A stretch of DNA of 64,000 bases, taken from contig NZ_JACCFW010000001.1 of the NCBI RefSeq assembly GCF_013410455.1, positions 2,992,929 to 3,056,928 of the forward strand. The letters are read 5' to 3'. The stretch is from Allobranchiibius huperziae (GTDB lineage: Bacteria; Actinomycetota; Actinomycetes; Actinomycetales; Dermatophilaceae). The notes beneath the pieces were generated by a model. It saw nothing but the letters and a program-made list of their open reading frames with translations, was not told the DNA's origin and ran no database searches. The position numbers were made by a program, and so were the translations under genes. This document shows positions 35,098 to 44,433 of this stretch, one piece after another. Each line of letters begins with the position of its first letter. Positions within the stretch are counted from its first letter, which is position 1.

Positions 35098-36462
35098 TCA
35101 GTCGGCGGGCGTGCCTACCGGGACGGGCTTCTCCGCCGCCAGGCTGTTGCCGGCCGGAATCGTCGAGCAGGTGCTGGGCGCCGGGACGCCGGCGAAACGG
35201 GCCTGCACCCACGCCGCCGCCGTGGTGAGCCAGGTGATGCCCACATCGGTGTGACCCAGCGCCCCGAACTCGGTGTACTGCACGGCGTTCCCGGCCGCGC
35301 AGTACCTGCGAGCGATGCTGCGCACATCGCCGGTGACCATCACGCCGTCCCCGGTGCCGTACTTCGCCGACGGCTGGGTGCCCTCGCCGACGCCGTACGC
35401 GCCCTGCAGGATCTGGAACGGGATGGTCGGCGACGGGGCGAGCCCGGCGTTGACCTTGTTCAGGACGGCGGCCAGTCCCGGGATCGAGTCGGGGTTGGCG
35501 TACTGCGGCTTCACGAGCTGCTGGAACGTCAGTCCGGGGTACTTGCCCTCCGCGTCGCCGATGCCCGCGTTCTTCGTCGCGCCGAGCACGGCCTTGCCGT
35601 ACGTCGACAGGTAGGGCGACAGGTCCATGGCGAACCCGCGCTCGAGCCCGTTGATCGCGAGCAGGGCGACCCCGCTCCACTTGGTCGAGCCGTTGACGTA
35701 CTTCAGGTTGTGCGCCGGGTCGACGTAGACGCCGCCCTCGGTCGCCCCGACCAGATGGCGGTTGATGTCGGGCGCGTACGACGGCGCCAGTTGCGCGGCC
35801 CACTCCGTCGCGATCGACCCGCCGGAGTAGCCCATCATCGCGAAGTCGGTGTTCGATCCCAGACCGAGCGCGCTCGACTTGCCCACGGCCCGCATCGAAT
35901 CCAACGTCATGTAGCCGTTCTCCGGACCGATGGTGTAGTGCGGCACCTGACCCTCGAAGTCCGGGACGTTCACGTCGTAGCCGGCGCTCAACAGGGAGGT
36001 GAACGCGAGCTGCTCCTCCGCGAAGGTCTGCGCGCCGGGCGAGGTCGACCCCGCGATGCTGCGCGACGGGCTGTCCGCGACGTTGAGGGAGTCGTAGAAC
36101 GAGTTGTAGGTGACGACCTTGTGAGTGACGTCGGGGACGGGCGAGTGGATCACGCTCGTCACGTTGGCGACGGCCTGACCCGTCTGGGTGCGGGTGCGAT
36201 AGAGCAGCTGGGTGACCTGCACGGGCGTCGCGATCCCCTGCACGTGGTAGGTGATCGTGCGGCTCTTCAGCACGGTGCCCGGCGCGAACGACGCGAGCGT
36301 GCGAGCGCCGGTATAGGCGTAGAACGGCCCGGTGCGCTCCCATCCGCCCTTCGACTGCGGCGTCGCCGCGTGTGCCGGGAGGGAGCCCGTCGCGATGGCA
36401 CCTGCGGTCATGAGCAGCGCGGCGGTGGCGACGCCGTAGCGGCGTAGAGAGGTGGTTCGCAT
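35098..36462 (-). CDS. Secreted lipase/esterase (LIP family)
   Basis: 454 residues. Signal peptide about 1-33 (cleavage after AHA). The alpha/beta-hydrolase nucleophile is in GYSGGS (DFAMMGYSGGSIATEWAAQL), typical of the PF03583 secretory lipases of fungi and actinobacteria. YNSFYDSLNVADSPSR and AGYDVNVPDFEGQVPHYTIG precede it, and the His is in GALGHTDVGITW. The length fits the family. It would hydrolyse triacylglycerols or esters outside the cell. A 179-bp gap separates it from the island. No ribosome site was examined closely; the ATG opens directly on a signal peptide. Confidence 0.87.
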   Translation of the reverse strand: MRTTSLRRYGVATAALLMTAGAIATGSLPAHAATPQSKGGWERTGPFYAYTGARTLASFAPGTVLKSRTITYHVQGIATPVQVTQLLYRTRTQTGQAVANVTSVIHSPVPDVTHKVVTYNSFYDSLNVADSPSRSIAGSTSPGAQTFAEEQLAFTSLLSAGYDVNVPDFEGQVPHYTIGPENGYMTLDSMRAVGKSSALGLGSNTDFAMMGYSGGSIATEWAAQLAPSYAPDINRHLVGATEGGVYVDPAHNLKYVNGSTKWSGVALLAINGLERGFAMDLSPYLSTYGKAVLGATKNAGIGDAEGKYPGLTFQQLVKPQYANPDSIPGLAAVLNKVNAGLAPSPTIPFQILQGAYGVGEGTQPSAKYGTGDGVMVTGDVRSIARRYCAAGNAVQYTEFGALGHTDVGITWLTTAAAWVQARFAGVPAPSTCSTIPAGNSLAAEKPVPVGTPAD

Positions 36463-36610
36463 CAGGATCCTTCGCGGAGAAGTCAGCGCCGATCGACGAT
36501 GTGTCGTGGGTCACTGTCGTGCTGTCGAGGCTACCTTCGGGTAACCCGCCCGACAAGGCCATCGCCGGCGAGGCCGTGCCCGGCACGCCCGGAAGTGACA
36601 CGATGCAGGT

Positions 36611-37852
36611 GTGGGCCTGGACATCACCGCCGCCCGGCCGTGGCCGGCACTGCTGGATCTCCCCTGGGAGACCCCGCTCGAAGACTGGCCCGAGGACCTG
36701 CTGGCCGCACTTCCGCGCGGAATCTCCCGTCACGTCGTGCGATTCGTGCGCATCGAGGGCCGGATCATCGCGGTCAAGGAGATCAAGGCCGATATCGCCC
36801 GCCGGGAGTACTCGCTGCTGCGCAATCTGCGCCGCCTCGACCAGCCTGCGGTGGAGGCCGTCGGCATCATCGCCGGGCGCGTCGACGTGCACGGCGAACC
36901 CCTCGACGCCTGCCTGCTGACCCGACACCTTCAGTTCTCCCTGCCGTACCGCGCGATGCTCAGCCAGGCGCTGCGGTCCGGCACGGTGCAGCGTCTGATC
37001 GACGCGCTCGCAGTGCTGCTCGTGCGACTGCACCTGAACGGCTTCTGGTGGGGCGACGTGTCGCTGTCGAACACCCTCTTCAAGCGCAACGCCGGCGAGT
37101 TCGCGGCCTACCTGGTGGACGCCGAGACCGGAGAGCTGCACAACCGACTGAGCGACGGCCAGCGCGCCCACGATCTCGACATCGCCCGGGTCAACATCGC
37201 CGGCGAGCTCATGGATCTGCAGGCAGGCGGGCTGCTGTCGGACGAGATCGACGCCATCAGCGTCTCCGAGCGGATCATGACCCGGTACGCCGAGCTGTGG
37301 GCCGAGCTGACGCGCGTCGAGACCATCGACCGCGGCGAACGCTGGCTGGTGGACGAGCGCATCCGACGCCTCAACACCCTCGGCTTCGACGTCGGCGAGC
37401 TCGACATCGAGACCGATGTCGACGGCACCCGGATCCGCATCCAGCCGAAGGTGGTCGACGCCGGGCATCACTCGCGGCGGTTGCTGCGGTTGACCGGACT
37501 GGACGTCGAGGACAACCAGGCCCGGCGACTCCTGAACGACCTGGACTCCTTCCGCGCCGCGCACGACCGCCAGAACGATGACGAGGAGATCGTGGCGCAC
37601 GACTGGCTCACCACGATCTACGAGCCCATCACCCGCGCCGCGCCGCGGGATCTGCGCGCCAAGCTGGAGCCGGCTGAGCTCTTCCACGAGGTGCTGGAGC
37701 ACCGGTGGTACATGTCGGAGAAGCTCGAGCGCGACGTCTCGATCGACGAAGCGGTGCGCGACTACGTGGACTGGGTGCTGCCCGACAAACCGGACGAACG
37801 GTCCGTGGTCGGCGTCGACACCCAGTCGATCCCCGTACGCGCCAGGGACTGA
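36611..37852 (+). CDS. DUF4032 protein with kinase-like core
   Basis: 413 residues from GTG 36611. The N-terminal half has protein-kinase-like landmarks: AVKEIKADIARREYSLLRNL (Lys of the VAVK type and a helix-C Glu), and GFWWGDVSLSNTLFKRNAGE (a catalytic-loop-like GD-x-S-x-x-N), as in lipopolysaccharide-kinase-type folds. The C-terminal 170 residues are the actinobacterial DUF4032 region (ELFHEVLEHRWYMSEKLERD). Cytoplasmic, function unknown. A sugar or lipid kinase is possible. The gene stands 88 bp before the RDD gene on the same strand. Confidence 0.8.
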   Translation: MGLDITAARPWPALLDLPWETPLEDWPEDLLAALPRGISRHVVRFVRIEGRIIAVKEIKADIARREYSLLRNLRRLDQPAVEAVGIIAGRVDVHGEPLDACLLTRHLQFSLPYRAMLSQALRSGTVQRLIDALAVLLVRLHLNGFWWGDVSLSNTLFKRNAGEFAAYLVDAETGELHNRLSDGQRAHDLDIARVNIAGELMDLQAGGLLSDEIDAISVSERIMTRYAELWAELTRVETIDRGERWLVDERIRRLNTLGFDVGELDIETDVDGTRIRIQPKVVDAGHHSRRLLRLTGLDVEDNQARRLLNDLDSFRAAHDRQNDDEEIVAHDWLTTIYEPITRAAPRDLRAKLEPAELFHEVLEHRWYMSEKLERDVSIDEAVRDYVDWVLPDKPDERSVVGVDTQSIPVRARD

Positions 37853-37939
37853 GGTGCCGGTGAGCCCGAAAGGGACTCGCGCGGCACGCGGTCCCACTAC
37901 TGTGCTCCGCACTGACCACAACGTCGACGGGGATCACGC

Positions 37940-38614
37940 ATGAGCAACAACGACAATCCGTGGGAACAACCTCCGAGCGGTGAGGGCGAGCCTTCGGGCT
38001 ACCCCCAGTACGGCGGGCAGCCGAACCAGGGCGGATACGGCCAGCCCCCCGCTCAGGGTGGCGATTACGGCCAGCAGGGCGGGTACGGCCAGCAGGGCGG
38101 CTACGGCCAGCCCCCCGCCCAGGGCAGCGAGTACGGCCAGGCACCGGTGCAGGGCGGTGGCTACGGGTCCCCGCAGCAGTACGGCGGCGCGCCCCTGGCG
38201 ACGCAGAGCGGTCTGTCCGGCTGGGGCAAGCGGGCCGGGGGCCTCCTGATCGACGTCATCGTGCCCGGTTTCGTGGTCTACATCGTGGTGATCGTCGCCT
38301 CGGCCATCAACGGCAAGCTAGGGCTCCTCGTGGGCTTGATCCTCTACCTGGGGCTGCTGGCGTTCCACATCTGGAACCGTTGGCTGAACGGCGGCCGGAC
38401 CGGACAGACGTTGGGCCGCAAGCAGTTCGGCACCAAGCTGATCGGCGAGGAGACGGGGCAACCGATCGGCCCGTTGACGGCCTTCGTACGCGACATCGCG
38501 CACCTCGTGGACACCGTGATCTGCTACATCGGGTGGCTCTTCCCGCTGTGGGACACCAAGCGGCAGACCCTGGCGGACAAGATCATGAAGACGGTGGTCA
38601 TCGACGTCCGCTGA
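37940..38614 (+). CDS. RDD-family membrane protein with Gly/Gln/Tyr-rich N-terminus
   Basis: 224 residues. The first 85 are low-complexity repeats built on GGYGQQ, GGYGQPP and SEYGQ. They are followed by an RDD domain: GWGKRAGGLLIDVIVPGFVV (Arg-x3-Leu-x-Asp), two or three helices, TLGRKQFGTKLI, and RDIAHLVDTVICYIGWLFPL. RDD proteins have been linked to transport, including Na+(Li+)/H+ antiport, but most are uncharacterised. The Tyr/Gln-rich tail is typical of actinobacterial membrane proteins. A terminator follows. Confidence 0.85.
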   Translation: MSNNDNPWEQPPSGEGEPSGYPQYGGQPNQGGYGQPPAQGGDYGQQGGYGQQGGYGQPPAQGSEYGQAPVQGGGYGSPQQYGGAPLATQSGLSGWGKRAGGLLIDVIVPGFVVYIVVIVASAINGKLGLLVGLILYLGLLAFHIWNRWLNGGRTGQTLGRKQFGTKLIGEETGQPIGPLTAFVRDIAHLVDTVICYIGWLFPLWDTKRQTLADKIMKTVVIDVR

Positions 38615-38639
38615 GCGCGCGACGACTCACACAAGCAGC

Positions 38640-38677
38640 GACGAGCCCGCATCCTCTCCGGAGGGTGCGGGCTCGTC
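38640..38677. terminator. Bidirectional hairpin terminator
   Basis: Arms GACGAGCCCGCA (38640-38651) and TGCGGGCTCGTC (38666-38677), with further pairing inside (TCCTC/GAGGG). It sits between convergent genes ending at 38614 and 38689. Confidence 0.75.
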
Positions 38678-38688
38678 TGCTGCGGGGA

Positions 38689-39987
38689 TCAGCGCTCGTG
38701 GTCGGGTGCCAGCGCACCCGACAGGTGGTCGTAGGCCACGTGGGCGTGTAACCGCACCCCGGTGGCCAAGGTGTCGTCGTCGGCGTAGAAGTGCGGGTTG
38801 TGGTTGGAGGCCACGCCGCGCCCGCCGGGGATCGGCGTCAGGTCGGTGCGGTCGTCGTTGAACCGGGTGTCCTGCACGCCGAGCATGACGTAGAGGCCGC
38901 CGTACGCGTTCACGAACTCCGAGACATCGTCGTAGCCGAGGGTGGGCGGCGTCTGGATCACGTTGTCCTCGCCGCCGACTCGCCGCAGCGTCGGCAGACC
39001 GGCGTCGACCCACGCCTGGGTGTGGTGCACCGCCGGCACGTCCTGCAGGAATTGCGTGGTCGCGGTGCACCCGTACGCCGCAGCGCTGTGCTCGGCCAAA
39101 GTAGCGACCCGCTCCTGCACCTGGGACATGTCCGATTCGACGGAACAGCGGATCGTGCCCCACAGCGTCACCGTCTGGCCGATCACGTTGAAGCGCCCGA
39201 CGTCCTGCACGTGCCCGATGCTCACCGTCACCGGATTGAACGCGTTGACCTGTCGGTAGATCTGGCCGATGCCGGTCAGGACGGCTCCCGCCGCGGGCAT
39301 CGGGTCCACACCCATCCACGGAGTCGACCCGTGCACCTGCTCGCCGGTGATCTCGGTCTTGATCAGGCAGGAGGCGCCGTACTGGTTGCCGACCCGATAC
39401 CCGATCACGCCCTTGGGCAGGGGTCCGACGTGCATGCCGAAGACCATCGTCGGGTCGACGCCGTCGAGCGCACCCTGGGCGATCATCTCCCTGGCGCCGC
39501 CCTTCTCGGTGACCGGCGGACCCTCCTCGGCCGGCTGGAACACGAACACCACCGTGCCCGGCAGCTGGTCCCGGACCCCTGCCAGCACCGTCGCCGCACC
39601 GAGGAGCATCGCTGTGTGGCAGTCGTGCCCGCAAGCGTGCGACACCGGGAACGGGCCGCCCGGGTACTCCTCGTCGACCACCGTCGAGGCGAACGGCACC
39701 CCGGACAGGTCCTCGACCGGGAGCGCGTCGATGTCCGCCCGCAGCACGATCACCCGGTCACCAGGGCGCCCGCCGCGCAGGATGCCCACGACGCCGTGCC
39801 CGGCGATGTCGGTGCGGACCTCGTCCAGGTCGAGGGACCGTAGGTGGTCGGCGATGAACCCGGCGGTCTTCACCTCACGGTTGGACAGCTCCGGATGCTC
39901 GTGCACGTGGTGGCGCCAGCGCACCACGTCATCGGCGACCTGGTCGACTCCGCGATCCAGCTCGGCGTACACCTCGGCATCGGTCAC
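38689..39987 (-). CDS. M20-family amidohydrolase/peptidase
   Basis: 432 residues from GTG 39987 (GGAGG just upstream). This is a metal-dependent hydrolase of the HipO/IAA-amino-acid type. The metal site is visible in HACGHDCHTAML (Cys-Gly-His and His), QPAEEGPP (Glu pair) and MHVGPLPKG, and the C-terminal NHNPHFYADD supplies the last His. Such enzymes cleave N-acyl amino acids, hippurate or peptide derivatives. The substrate is not predictable. It precedes rlmB in reverse orientation order (26-bp gap), and the terminator at 38640 ends this leftward run. Confidence 0.88.
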   Translation of the reverse strand: MTDAEVYAELDRGVDQVADDVVRWRHHVHEHPELSNREVKTAGFIADHLRSLDLDEVRTDIAGHGVVGILRGGRPGDRVIVLRADIDALPVEDLSGVPFASTVVDEEYPGGPFPVSHACGHDCHTAMLLGAATVLAGVRDQLPGTVVFVFQPAEEGPPVTEKGGAREMIAQGALDGVDPTMVFGMHVGPLPKGVIGYRVGNQYGASCLIKTEITGEQVHGSTPWMGVDPMPAAGAVLTGIGQIYRQVNAFNPVTVSIGHVQDVGRFNVIGQTVTLWGTIRCSVESDMSQVQERVATLAEHSAAAYGCTATTQFLQDVPAVHHTQAWVDAGLPTLRRVGGEDNVIQTPPTLGYDDVSEFVNAYGGLYVMLGVQDTRFNDDRTDLTPIPGGRGVASNHNPHFYADDDTLATGVRLHAHVAYDHLSGALAPDHER

Positions 39988-40013
39988 GGCACCTCCACGG
40001 GCGTCGGATGTGG

Positions 40014-40985
40014 TCAGGACCTCGTCGCGCGCTTGCGGGCGATCTCGTAGAGCGCGACGGACGCCGCGATGCCCGCGTTGAGCGACTCGGTGCTCGCGCT
40101 CATCGGGACCGACACGATCTGGTCGCAGTTCTCCCGGACGAGCCGGGACAACCCCTTGCCCTCCGAGCCCACGACGACGACCAGCGGCTCGGTCGCCAGC
40201 TGTACGTCGGGCAGCTCGACCTCGCCGTCCATGTCGAGCCCGAGGACGAAGAACCCCGCCTTGCGGAAGTCCTCGAGGGTGCGGTTCAAGTTGCCCGCGA
40301 GGGCAACGGGCACCCGCGCCGCGGCGCCGGCCGACGTCTTCCACGCCGACGCCGTCATGCCGACCGACCGTCGTTCGGGCACGATCACGCCGTGTCCGCC
40401 GAAGGCACCGACCGAGCGGAGGATGGCGCCGAGGTTGCGGGGGTCGGTGATCCCGTCCAGCGCCACGACGAGCGGGATCCCGGGTGCCTCGGGATCGAAG
40501 AAGTCGTTGGGGTGCGCGTAGTCGTAGGGCGGCACCTGCAACGCCAGACCCTGGTGTACGGCGCCGTCGGTGATCCGGTCGAGCTCACCGCGCGGGGTCT
40601 CCAGGATGGGAATGGCCCGGTCCGCGGCCAGCTTCAACGCGCTGCGGACCCGGTCGTCGGACTCGATGCGCCCGGCGACGTACATCGCGGTCGCGGGGAT
40701 CTCGGCCCGCAGCGCGTCCAGCACCGAGTTGCGGCCGGCGACGATCTCCGAGCTGGGCTTCTTCGAGCCCGAGCGACCACGCGACGGTCCGCGCGACGAG
40801 GAGCCGCCGCTGCCGCCACTTGATGAAGACTTGCTGTACGCCTTGTGATTGGGCCGCTCGGTCGCCTTCGGGGTCGGGCCCTTGCCCTCCAGTCCGCGTC
40901 GTCGCTGACCGCCGCTGCCGACGCTGGCGCCCTTGCGGCTCGCACCCTTGCGGATGGCGCCGCGGCGCTGGGAGTTGCCGGCCAT
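40014..40985 (-). CDS. rlmB: 23S rRNA (guanosine-2'-O)-methyltransferase, RlmB/TrmH type
   Basis: 323 residues. A basic Gly/Ser/Lys/Arg-rich extension of about 75 residues precedes the substrate-binding domain (about 80-150, [20 protein letters not shown]). The SPOUT domain follows with all three motifs: [35 protein letters not shown] and [20 protein letters not shown]. It would methylate G2251-type ribose in 23S rRNA with SAM. It lies downstream of cysS (51-bp gap), the conserved actinobacterial neighbour. The long basic tail is common in actinobacterial members. Confidence 0.92.
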   Translation of the reverse strand: MAGNSQRRGAIRKGASRKGASVGSGGQRRRGLEGKGPTPKATERPNHKAYSKSSSSGGSGGSSSRGPSRGRSGSKKPSSEIVAGRNSVLDALRAEIPATAMYVAGRIESDDRVRSALKLAADRAIPILETPRGELDRITDGAVHQGLALQVPPYDYAHPNDFFDPEAPGIPLVVALDGITDPRNLGAILRSVGAFGGHGVIVPERRSVGMTASAWKTSAGAAARVPVALAGNLNRTLEDFRKAGFFVLGLDMDGEVELPDVQLATEPLVVVVGSEGKGLSRLVRENCDQIVSVPMSASTESLNAGIAASVALYEIARKRATRS

Positions 40986-41036
40986 GATGTGCTCTTTTCC
41001 TTGAAGTGCGTGGGCGCGATGGGTGTCGCGCGCGGG

Positions 41037-42461
41037 TCAGGTCTGTTCGGTGGTGGCCTCGGCCAGGGACCAGCGGGCGCCGTCGGCGGTGTCCTCGACG
41101 ACCACACCGGCGGCCGCGAGCTGATCGCGCACCCGGTCGGCGGCGGCGAAGTCCTTGGCGGCTCGGGCCGCGGCACGTTGCTCGATCAGCGCGTCGACGA
41201 GGCTGCCGAGGGCGTGACCGCTGCGATCACCGCCGTCGGAGGCCCATTCGGGCGCATAGGGATTGACCCCGAGTACGTCGGTCATCGCGACGACCTGCAG
41301 GGCCAGCTCGCGTGCCTTCGCCGACTCGTGCTCGTCCAGGGCGATGTTGCCCTCGCGCACGGTGTCGAACACGACGGCGAGCGCACCGGAGACGTTCAGG
41401 TCGTCGTCCATCGCAGCCGAGAACGCCTGAGGCAGCCCAGCGTCGAACGCGGTCGGCGCACAACCCAGCGCCCGGTCGAGGAACCCCTCGATCCGTGAGA
41501 CCGCGGCGGCGGCCTCATCGAGGGATCCCTCGTGGTATTCGATCGTCGAGCGGTAGTGCACCGCGCCGAGGTAGTAGCGCAGCACCAGCGGCCGCACCGT
41601 CTTGGTGATCTCGGTGACAGCCAGGGTGTTGCCGAGCGACTTGCTCATCTTCTCGCCGCCGAGCGTCACCCAGCCGTTGTGCATCCAGTAGCGCGCGAAA
41701 TCCATTCCGGCCGCGCGTGACTGGGCCAACTCGTTCTCGTGGTGCGGGAAGCGCAGGTCGATGCCTCCGCCGTGGATGTCGAACGTCTCGCCGAGCCAGC
41801 GCCGCGCCATCGCCGAGCACTCCAGGTGCCAGCCGGGCCGGCCGCGACCGAACGGCGTCGGCCAGCTGGCCGACTCCGGCTCGTCACTCTTGCGACCCTT
41901 CCAGAGCGCGAAGTCGCGGGGGTCGCGTTTGCCGCGCGGGTCGGCGTCCGCGGCGTCCTCCATGTCGTCGATGTTCTGGTGGGTCAGCTCGCCGTACGCG
42001 GGCCAGGACCGCACGTCGAAGTAGACGTCGCCGCTGTCGTCGGGCGCGGCATACGCGTGACCCTTCTCGATCAGCGTCTCCATCAGCTCGACCATGTCGG
42101 TGACGTGGCCGGTGGCACGCGGCTCGTACGTCGGTCGGCCCACCCCGAGCAGGTCCAGGGCGTCGCTGGTCTGCCGCTCATGCTCGTAGGACCACGCGAA
42201 CCACTGCGCGTCGTTGGCCCGCGCCTTGTCGAGGATCTTGTCGTCGATGTCGGTGACGTTGCGGACCAGTGTCACGTCGTACGCGTGCCCGATGGTCAGC
42301 CAGCGGCGCAGGATGTCGAACGCGACGGCGAAGCGGACGTGGCCGATGTGCGGGCTGCCCTGGGTGGTGAGGCCGCAGATGTAGAGCCCGACCCGGCCTT
42401 CCTGCAACGGCTGGAACTCACGCAGCTGCCGCGTGGCGGTGTCGTAGATGTGCAGGCTCAC
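41037..42461 (-). CDS. cysS: Cysteinyl-tRNA synthetase
   Basis: 474-residue class I synthetase. The zinc Cys is in [18 protein letters not shown], which also carries the HIGH motif (PHIGHVR). The KMSKS loop is [12 protein letters not shown]. The zinc region continues in [20 protein letters not shown] with [19 protein letters not shown]. The C-terminal anticodon-binding domain is present. MshC, the mycothiol ligase paralogue, is shorter and lacks this anticodon-binding region, so CysS is the right call. Upstream spacer holds a pair of 51-bp-period repeats. Confidence 0.95.
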   Translation of the reverse strand: MSLHIYDTATRQLREFQPLQEGRVGLYICGLTTQGSPHIGHVRFAVAFDILRRWLTIGHAYDVTLVRNVTDIDDKILDKARANDAQWFAWSYEHERQTSDALDLLGVGRPTYEPRATGHVTDMVELMETLIEKGHAYAAPDDSGDVYFDVRSWPAYGELTHQNIDDMEDAADADPRGKRDPRDFALWKGRKSDEPESASWPTPFGRGRPGWHLECSAMARRWLGETFDIHGGGIDLRFPHHENELAQSRAAGMDFARYWMHNGWVTLGGEKMSKSLGNTLAVTEITKTVRPLVLRYYLGAVHYRSTIEYHEGSLDEAAAAVSRIEGFLDRALGCAPTAFDAGLPQAFSAAMDDDLNVSGALAVVFDTVREGNIALDEHESAKARELALQVVAMTDVLGVNPYAPEWASDGGDRSGHALGSLVDALIEQRAAARAAKDFAAADRVRDQLAAAGVVVEDTADGARWSLAEATTEQT

Positions 42462-42515
42462 CCGCCGAGTTTATCGGGACCGCGCGGGCCCGACCGACCA
42501 TCGCCGGCGCCCGAG

Positions 42516-42597
42516 TGGGTTGTGAGCGCCACGGTCACTTTCCTGCGACGGCGTACGGCGGGCGCGTGGGTTGTCGGCGCTTCGGTCACGTTCCTGC
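42516..42597. repeat. Pair of 31-bp direct repeats, 51-bp period
   Basis: Units at 42516-42546 and 42567-42597 share TGGGTTGT, GCGC, CGGTCAC and TTCCTGC, 26 of 31 positions. They fill the gap between cysS (start 42461) and the metallo-hydrolase gene (end 42625). Confidence 0.6.
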
Positions 42598-42624
42598 ACG
42601 CGGCGCTCTCGCGCAGACGCCCGG

Positions 42625-43281
42625 TCAGGAGCCGGCGTCGATCCACTCCTGCAGGTGCGGGGCCTCATCGCCGATGGTGGTGGCGTCGCCGTGGCCTGTC
42701 AGCACCCGGGTCTGCGGCGGCAGGGTGAGCAACCGGTCCCGGATCGAATCGATGATGACCGGGAAGCTGCTGAACGAGCGTCCCGTGGCTCCCGGGCCTC
42801 CATGGAAGAGGGTGTCGCCGGTGAGGACGATCCCCAGGTCCGGGAGGTGGAAGCAGCAGGCGCCCGGTGAGTGACCGGGGGTGTGCAGCACCTCGATCCG
42901 CGCACCCGCCACGGTCTGGACGTCGCCGTCGGCGAGGTCGTCGTCGAAACGCTGCTCTGGATAGGTGAGCTCCCACAGCGGCCAGTCGTCGGGGTGCAGC
43001 GCGATGCGCACGTCGGGCTGCACCTGCTTGATCCCCGCTGCGGCATCGATGTGGTCGTTGTGCGCGTGGGTGCACCAGATCCCGGCGATCCGGCGTCCGG
43101 CGACGGCTGCCAGGATCGGACCGGACTCGTGGCCGGGATCGACGACCAGCACGCTGTCGTCGTCACCGATCAGCCAGACGTTGTTCTCCACGTCCCACGA
43201 GCCGCCGTCGAGCTCGAAGGCCCCCGACGTGGTGACCTTCTCCACCCGGACGCCGTCACGCTGTGCCACGACCTCGCTCAC
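42625..43281 (-). CDS. Metallo-beta-lactamase-fold hydrolase, probable partner of MscR
   Basis: 218 residues. The zinc motif is [10 protein letters not shown] (HxHxDH), then [13 protein letters not shown] and [12 protein letters not shown] with the bridging Asp. It overlaps the mycothiol-dependent dehydrogenase gene by 4 bp, the same pairing as mycobacterial mscR and its MBL neighbour. By analogy with glyoxalase II it may hydrolyse S-formylmycothiol or another mycothiol thioester, completing formaldehyde oxidation to formate. The fold is certain, the substrate is inferred from context. Confidence 0.88.
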   Translation of the reverse strand: MSEVVAQRDGVRVEKVTTSGAFELDGGSWDVENNVWLIGDDDSVLVVDPGHESGPILAAVAGRRIAGIWCTHAHNDHIDAAAGIKQVQPDVRIALHPDDWPLWELTYPEQRFDDDLADGDVQTVAGARIEVLHTPGHSPGACCFHLPDLGIVLTGDTLFHGGPGATGRSFSSFPVIIDSIRDRLLTLPPQTRVLTGHGDATTIGDEAPHLQEWIDAGS

Positions 43282-44372
43282 AGCACGACCACCGACCGCA
43301 GGACGACGTCCTCGCCGCCACCGTGCATCTTGTCGAACGCCGCCTCGACCTGATCGAGGCCGACCTGCTCGGTGACGAAGGTGTCCAGGTCGAAGCGACC
43401 CTGGCGGTAGAGGTCGATGAGCATGGGGAAGTCGCGCTCGGGCAGGCAGTCGCCGTACCAGCTGGACTTCAGGGCCCCGCCGCGGCCGAAGAGGTCGATC
43501 AGCGGCAGCTCCACCTTCAGGTCGGGCGTCGGTACGCCGACCAGCACGACCGTGCCGGCCAGATCCCTTGCGTAGAAGGCCTGTTCGTAGGTCTCCGGTC
43601 TGGCGACGGCGTCGATGACGACGTCGGCGCCGTTGCCTCCGGTCAGCTCGCGCACCCGCTCGACGACGTCCTCGGAGCGCGGGTCGATCGTGTGGGTGGC
43701 ACCGAAGTGCTTGGCCAGCTCCAGCTTGCGCGGGTCGACGTCGATCGCGATGACGGTCGTCGCACCGGCGATGGACGCGCCGGCGACGGCGGCATCCCCC
43801 ACCCCGCCGCAGCCGATGACGGCGACACTGTCACCGCGTGTGACACCACCGGTGTTGACGGCCGCGCCGAAGCCCGCCATCACGCCGCACCCGAGCAGGC
43901 CGGCCGCGGCGGCCGGTGCCGCGGGGTCGACCTTGGTGCACTGGCCGGCGGCCACCAGGGTCTTCTCCGCGAACGCGCCGATGCCGAGGGCCGGGGTCAG
44001 TTCGGTGCCGTCGGTGAGCGTCATCTTCTGACTCGCGTTGTGGGTGGCGAAGCAGTACCAGGGCTTGCCCTTCTTGCAGGCCCGGCACTGCCCGCACACC
44101 GCGCGCCAGTTGAGGACCACGAAGTCGCCGGGCGCGACGTCGGTGACGCCTTCGCCGACCGCCTCGACGACACCGGCGGCCTCGTGGCCGAGCAGGAAGG
44201 GAAAGTCGTCGTTGATGCCGCCCTCGCGGTAGTGCAGGTCGGTGTGGCACACCCCGCAGGCCTGCACCGCCACGAGCGCCTCGCCCGGCCCCGGATCGGG
44301 CACCACGATGTCGACCACTTCCACGGGCTGGTTCTTCGCGCGGGCGATGACGCCCCGAACGGTCTGCGGCAT
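43278..44372 (-). CDS. mscR: S-(hydroxymethyl)mycothiol dehydrogenase
   Basis: 364-residue zinc-dependent class III alcohol dehydrogenase homologue. The catalytic zinc ligands lie in [15 protein letters not shown] and [17 protein letters not shown]. The structural zinc is held by [15 protein letters not shown]. The Rossmann motif is [15 protein letters not shown]. The sequence follows the actinobacterial mycothiol-dependent formaldehyde dehydrogenase pattern rather than the glutathione form. It oxidises the formaldehyde-mycothiol adduct with NAD+. mshA at 53993-55327 provides mycothiol synthesis. The downstream MBL gene overlaps by 4 bp. Confidence 0.88.
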   Translation of the reverse strand: MPQTVRGVIARAKNQPVEVVDIVVPDPGPGEALVAVQACGVCHTDLHYREGGINDDFPFLLGHEAAGVVEAVGEGVTDVAPGDFVVLNWRAVCGQCRACKKGKPWYCFATHNASQKMTLTDGTELTPALGIGAFAEKTLVAAGQCTKVDPAAPAAAAGLLGCGVMAGFGAAVNTGGVTRGDSVAVIGCGGVGDAAVAGASIAGATTVIAIDVDPRKLELAKHFGATHTIDPRSEDVVERVRELTGGNGADVVIDAVARPETYEQAFYARDLAGTVVLVGVPTPDLKVELPLIDLFGRGGALKSSWYGDCLPERDFPMLIDLYRQGRFDLDTFVTEQVGLDQVEAAFDKMHGGGEDVVLRSVVVL

Positions 44373-44433
44373 ACCGAAACTCCCTCGATCGACGTTTCCC
44401 CCAACCTAGGCCGTCGCCATCGGAGCAGCAGGG

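Noticed and set aside
34706-37921. Open frame of about 1,070 codons spanning the lipase and DUF4032 genes
   Set aside because: Composition is Arg/Gly/Pro-rich without motifs, and it crosses two well-supported genes in other frames.
37975-38190. Regularly repeating sequence that could look like a CRISPR array
   Set aside because: It is the in-frame Gly/Gln/Tyr codon repeat of the RDD protein, with no spacers.
41037-42461. Alternative call as MshC (mycothiol cysteine ligase)
   Set aside because: Length and C-terminal anticodon-binding region fit CysS, and the carD-ispDF neighbourhood is that of cysS.
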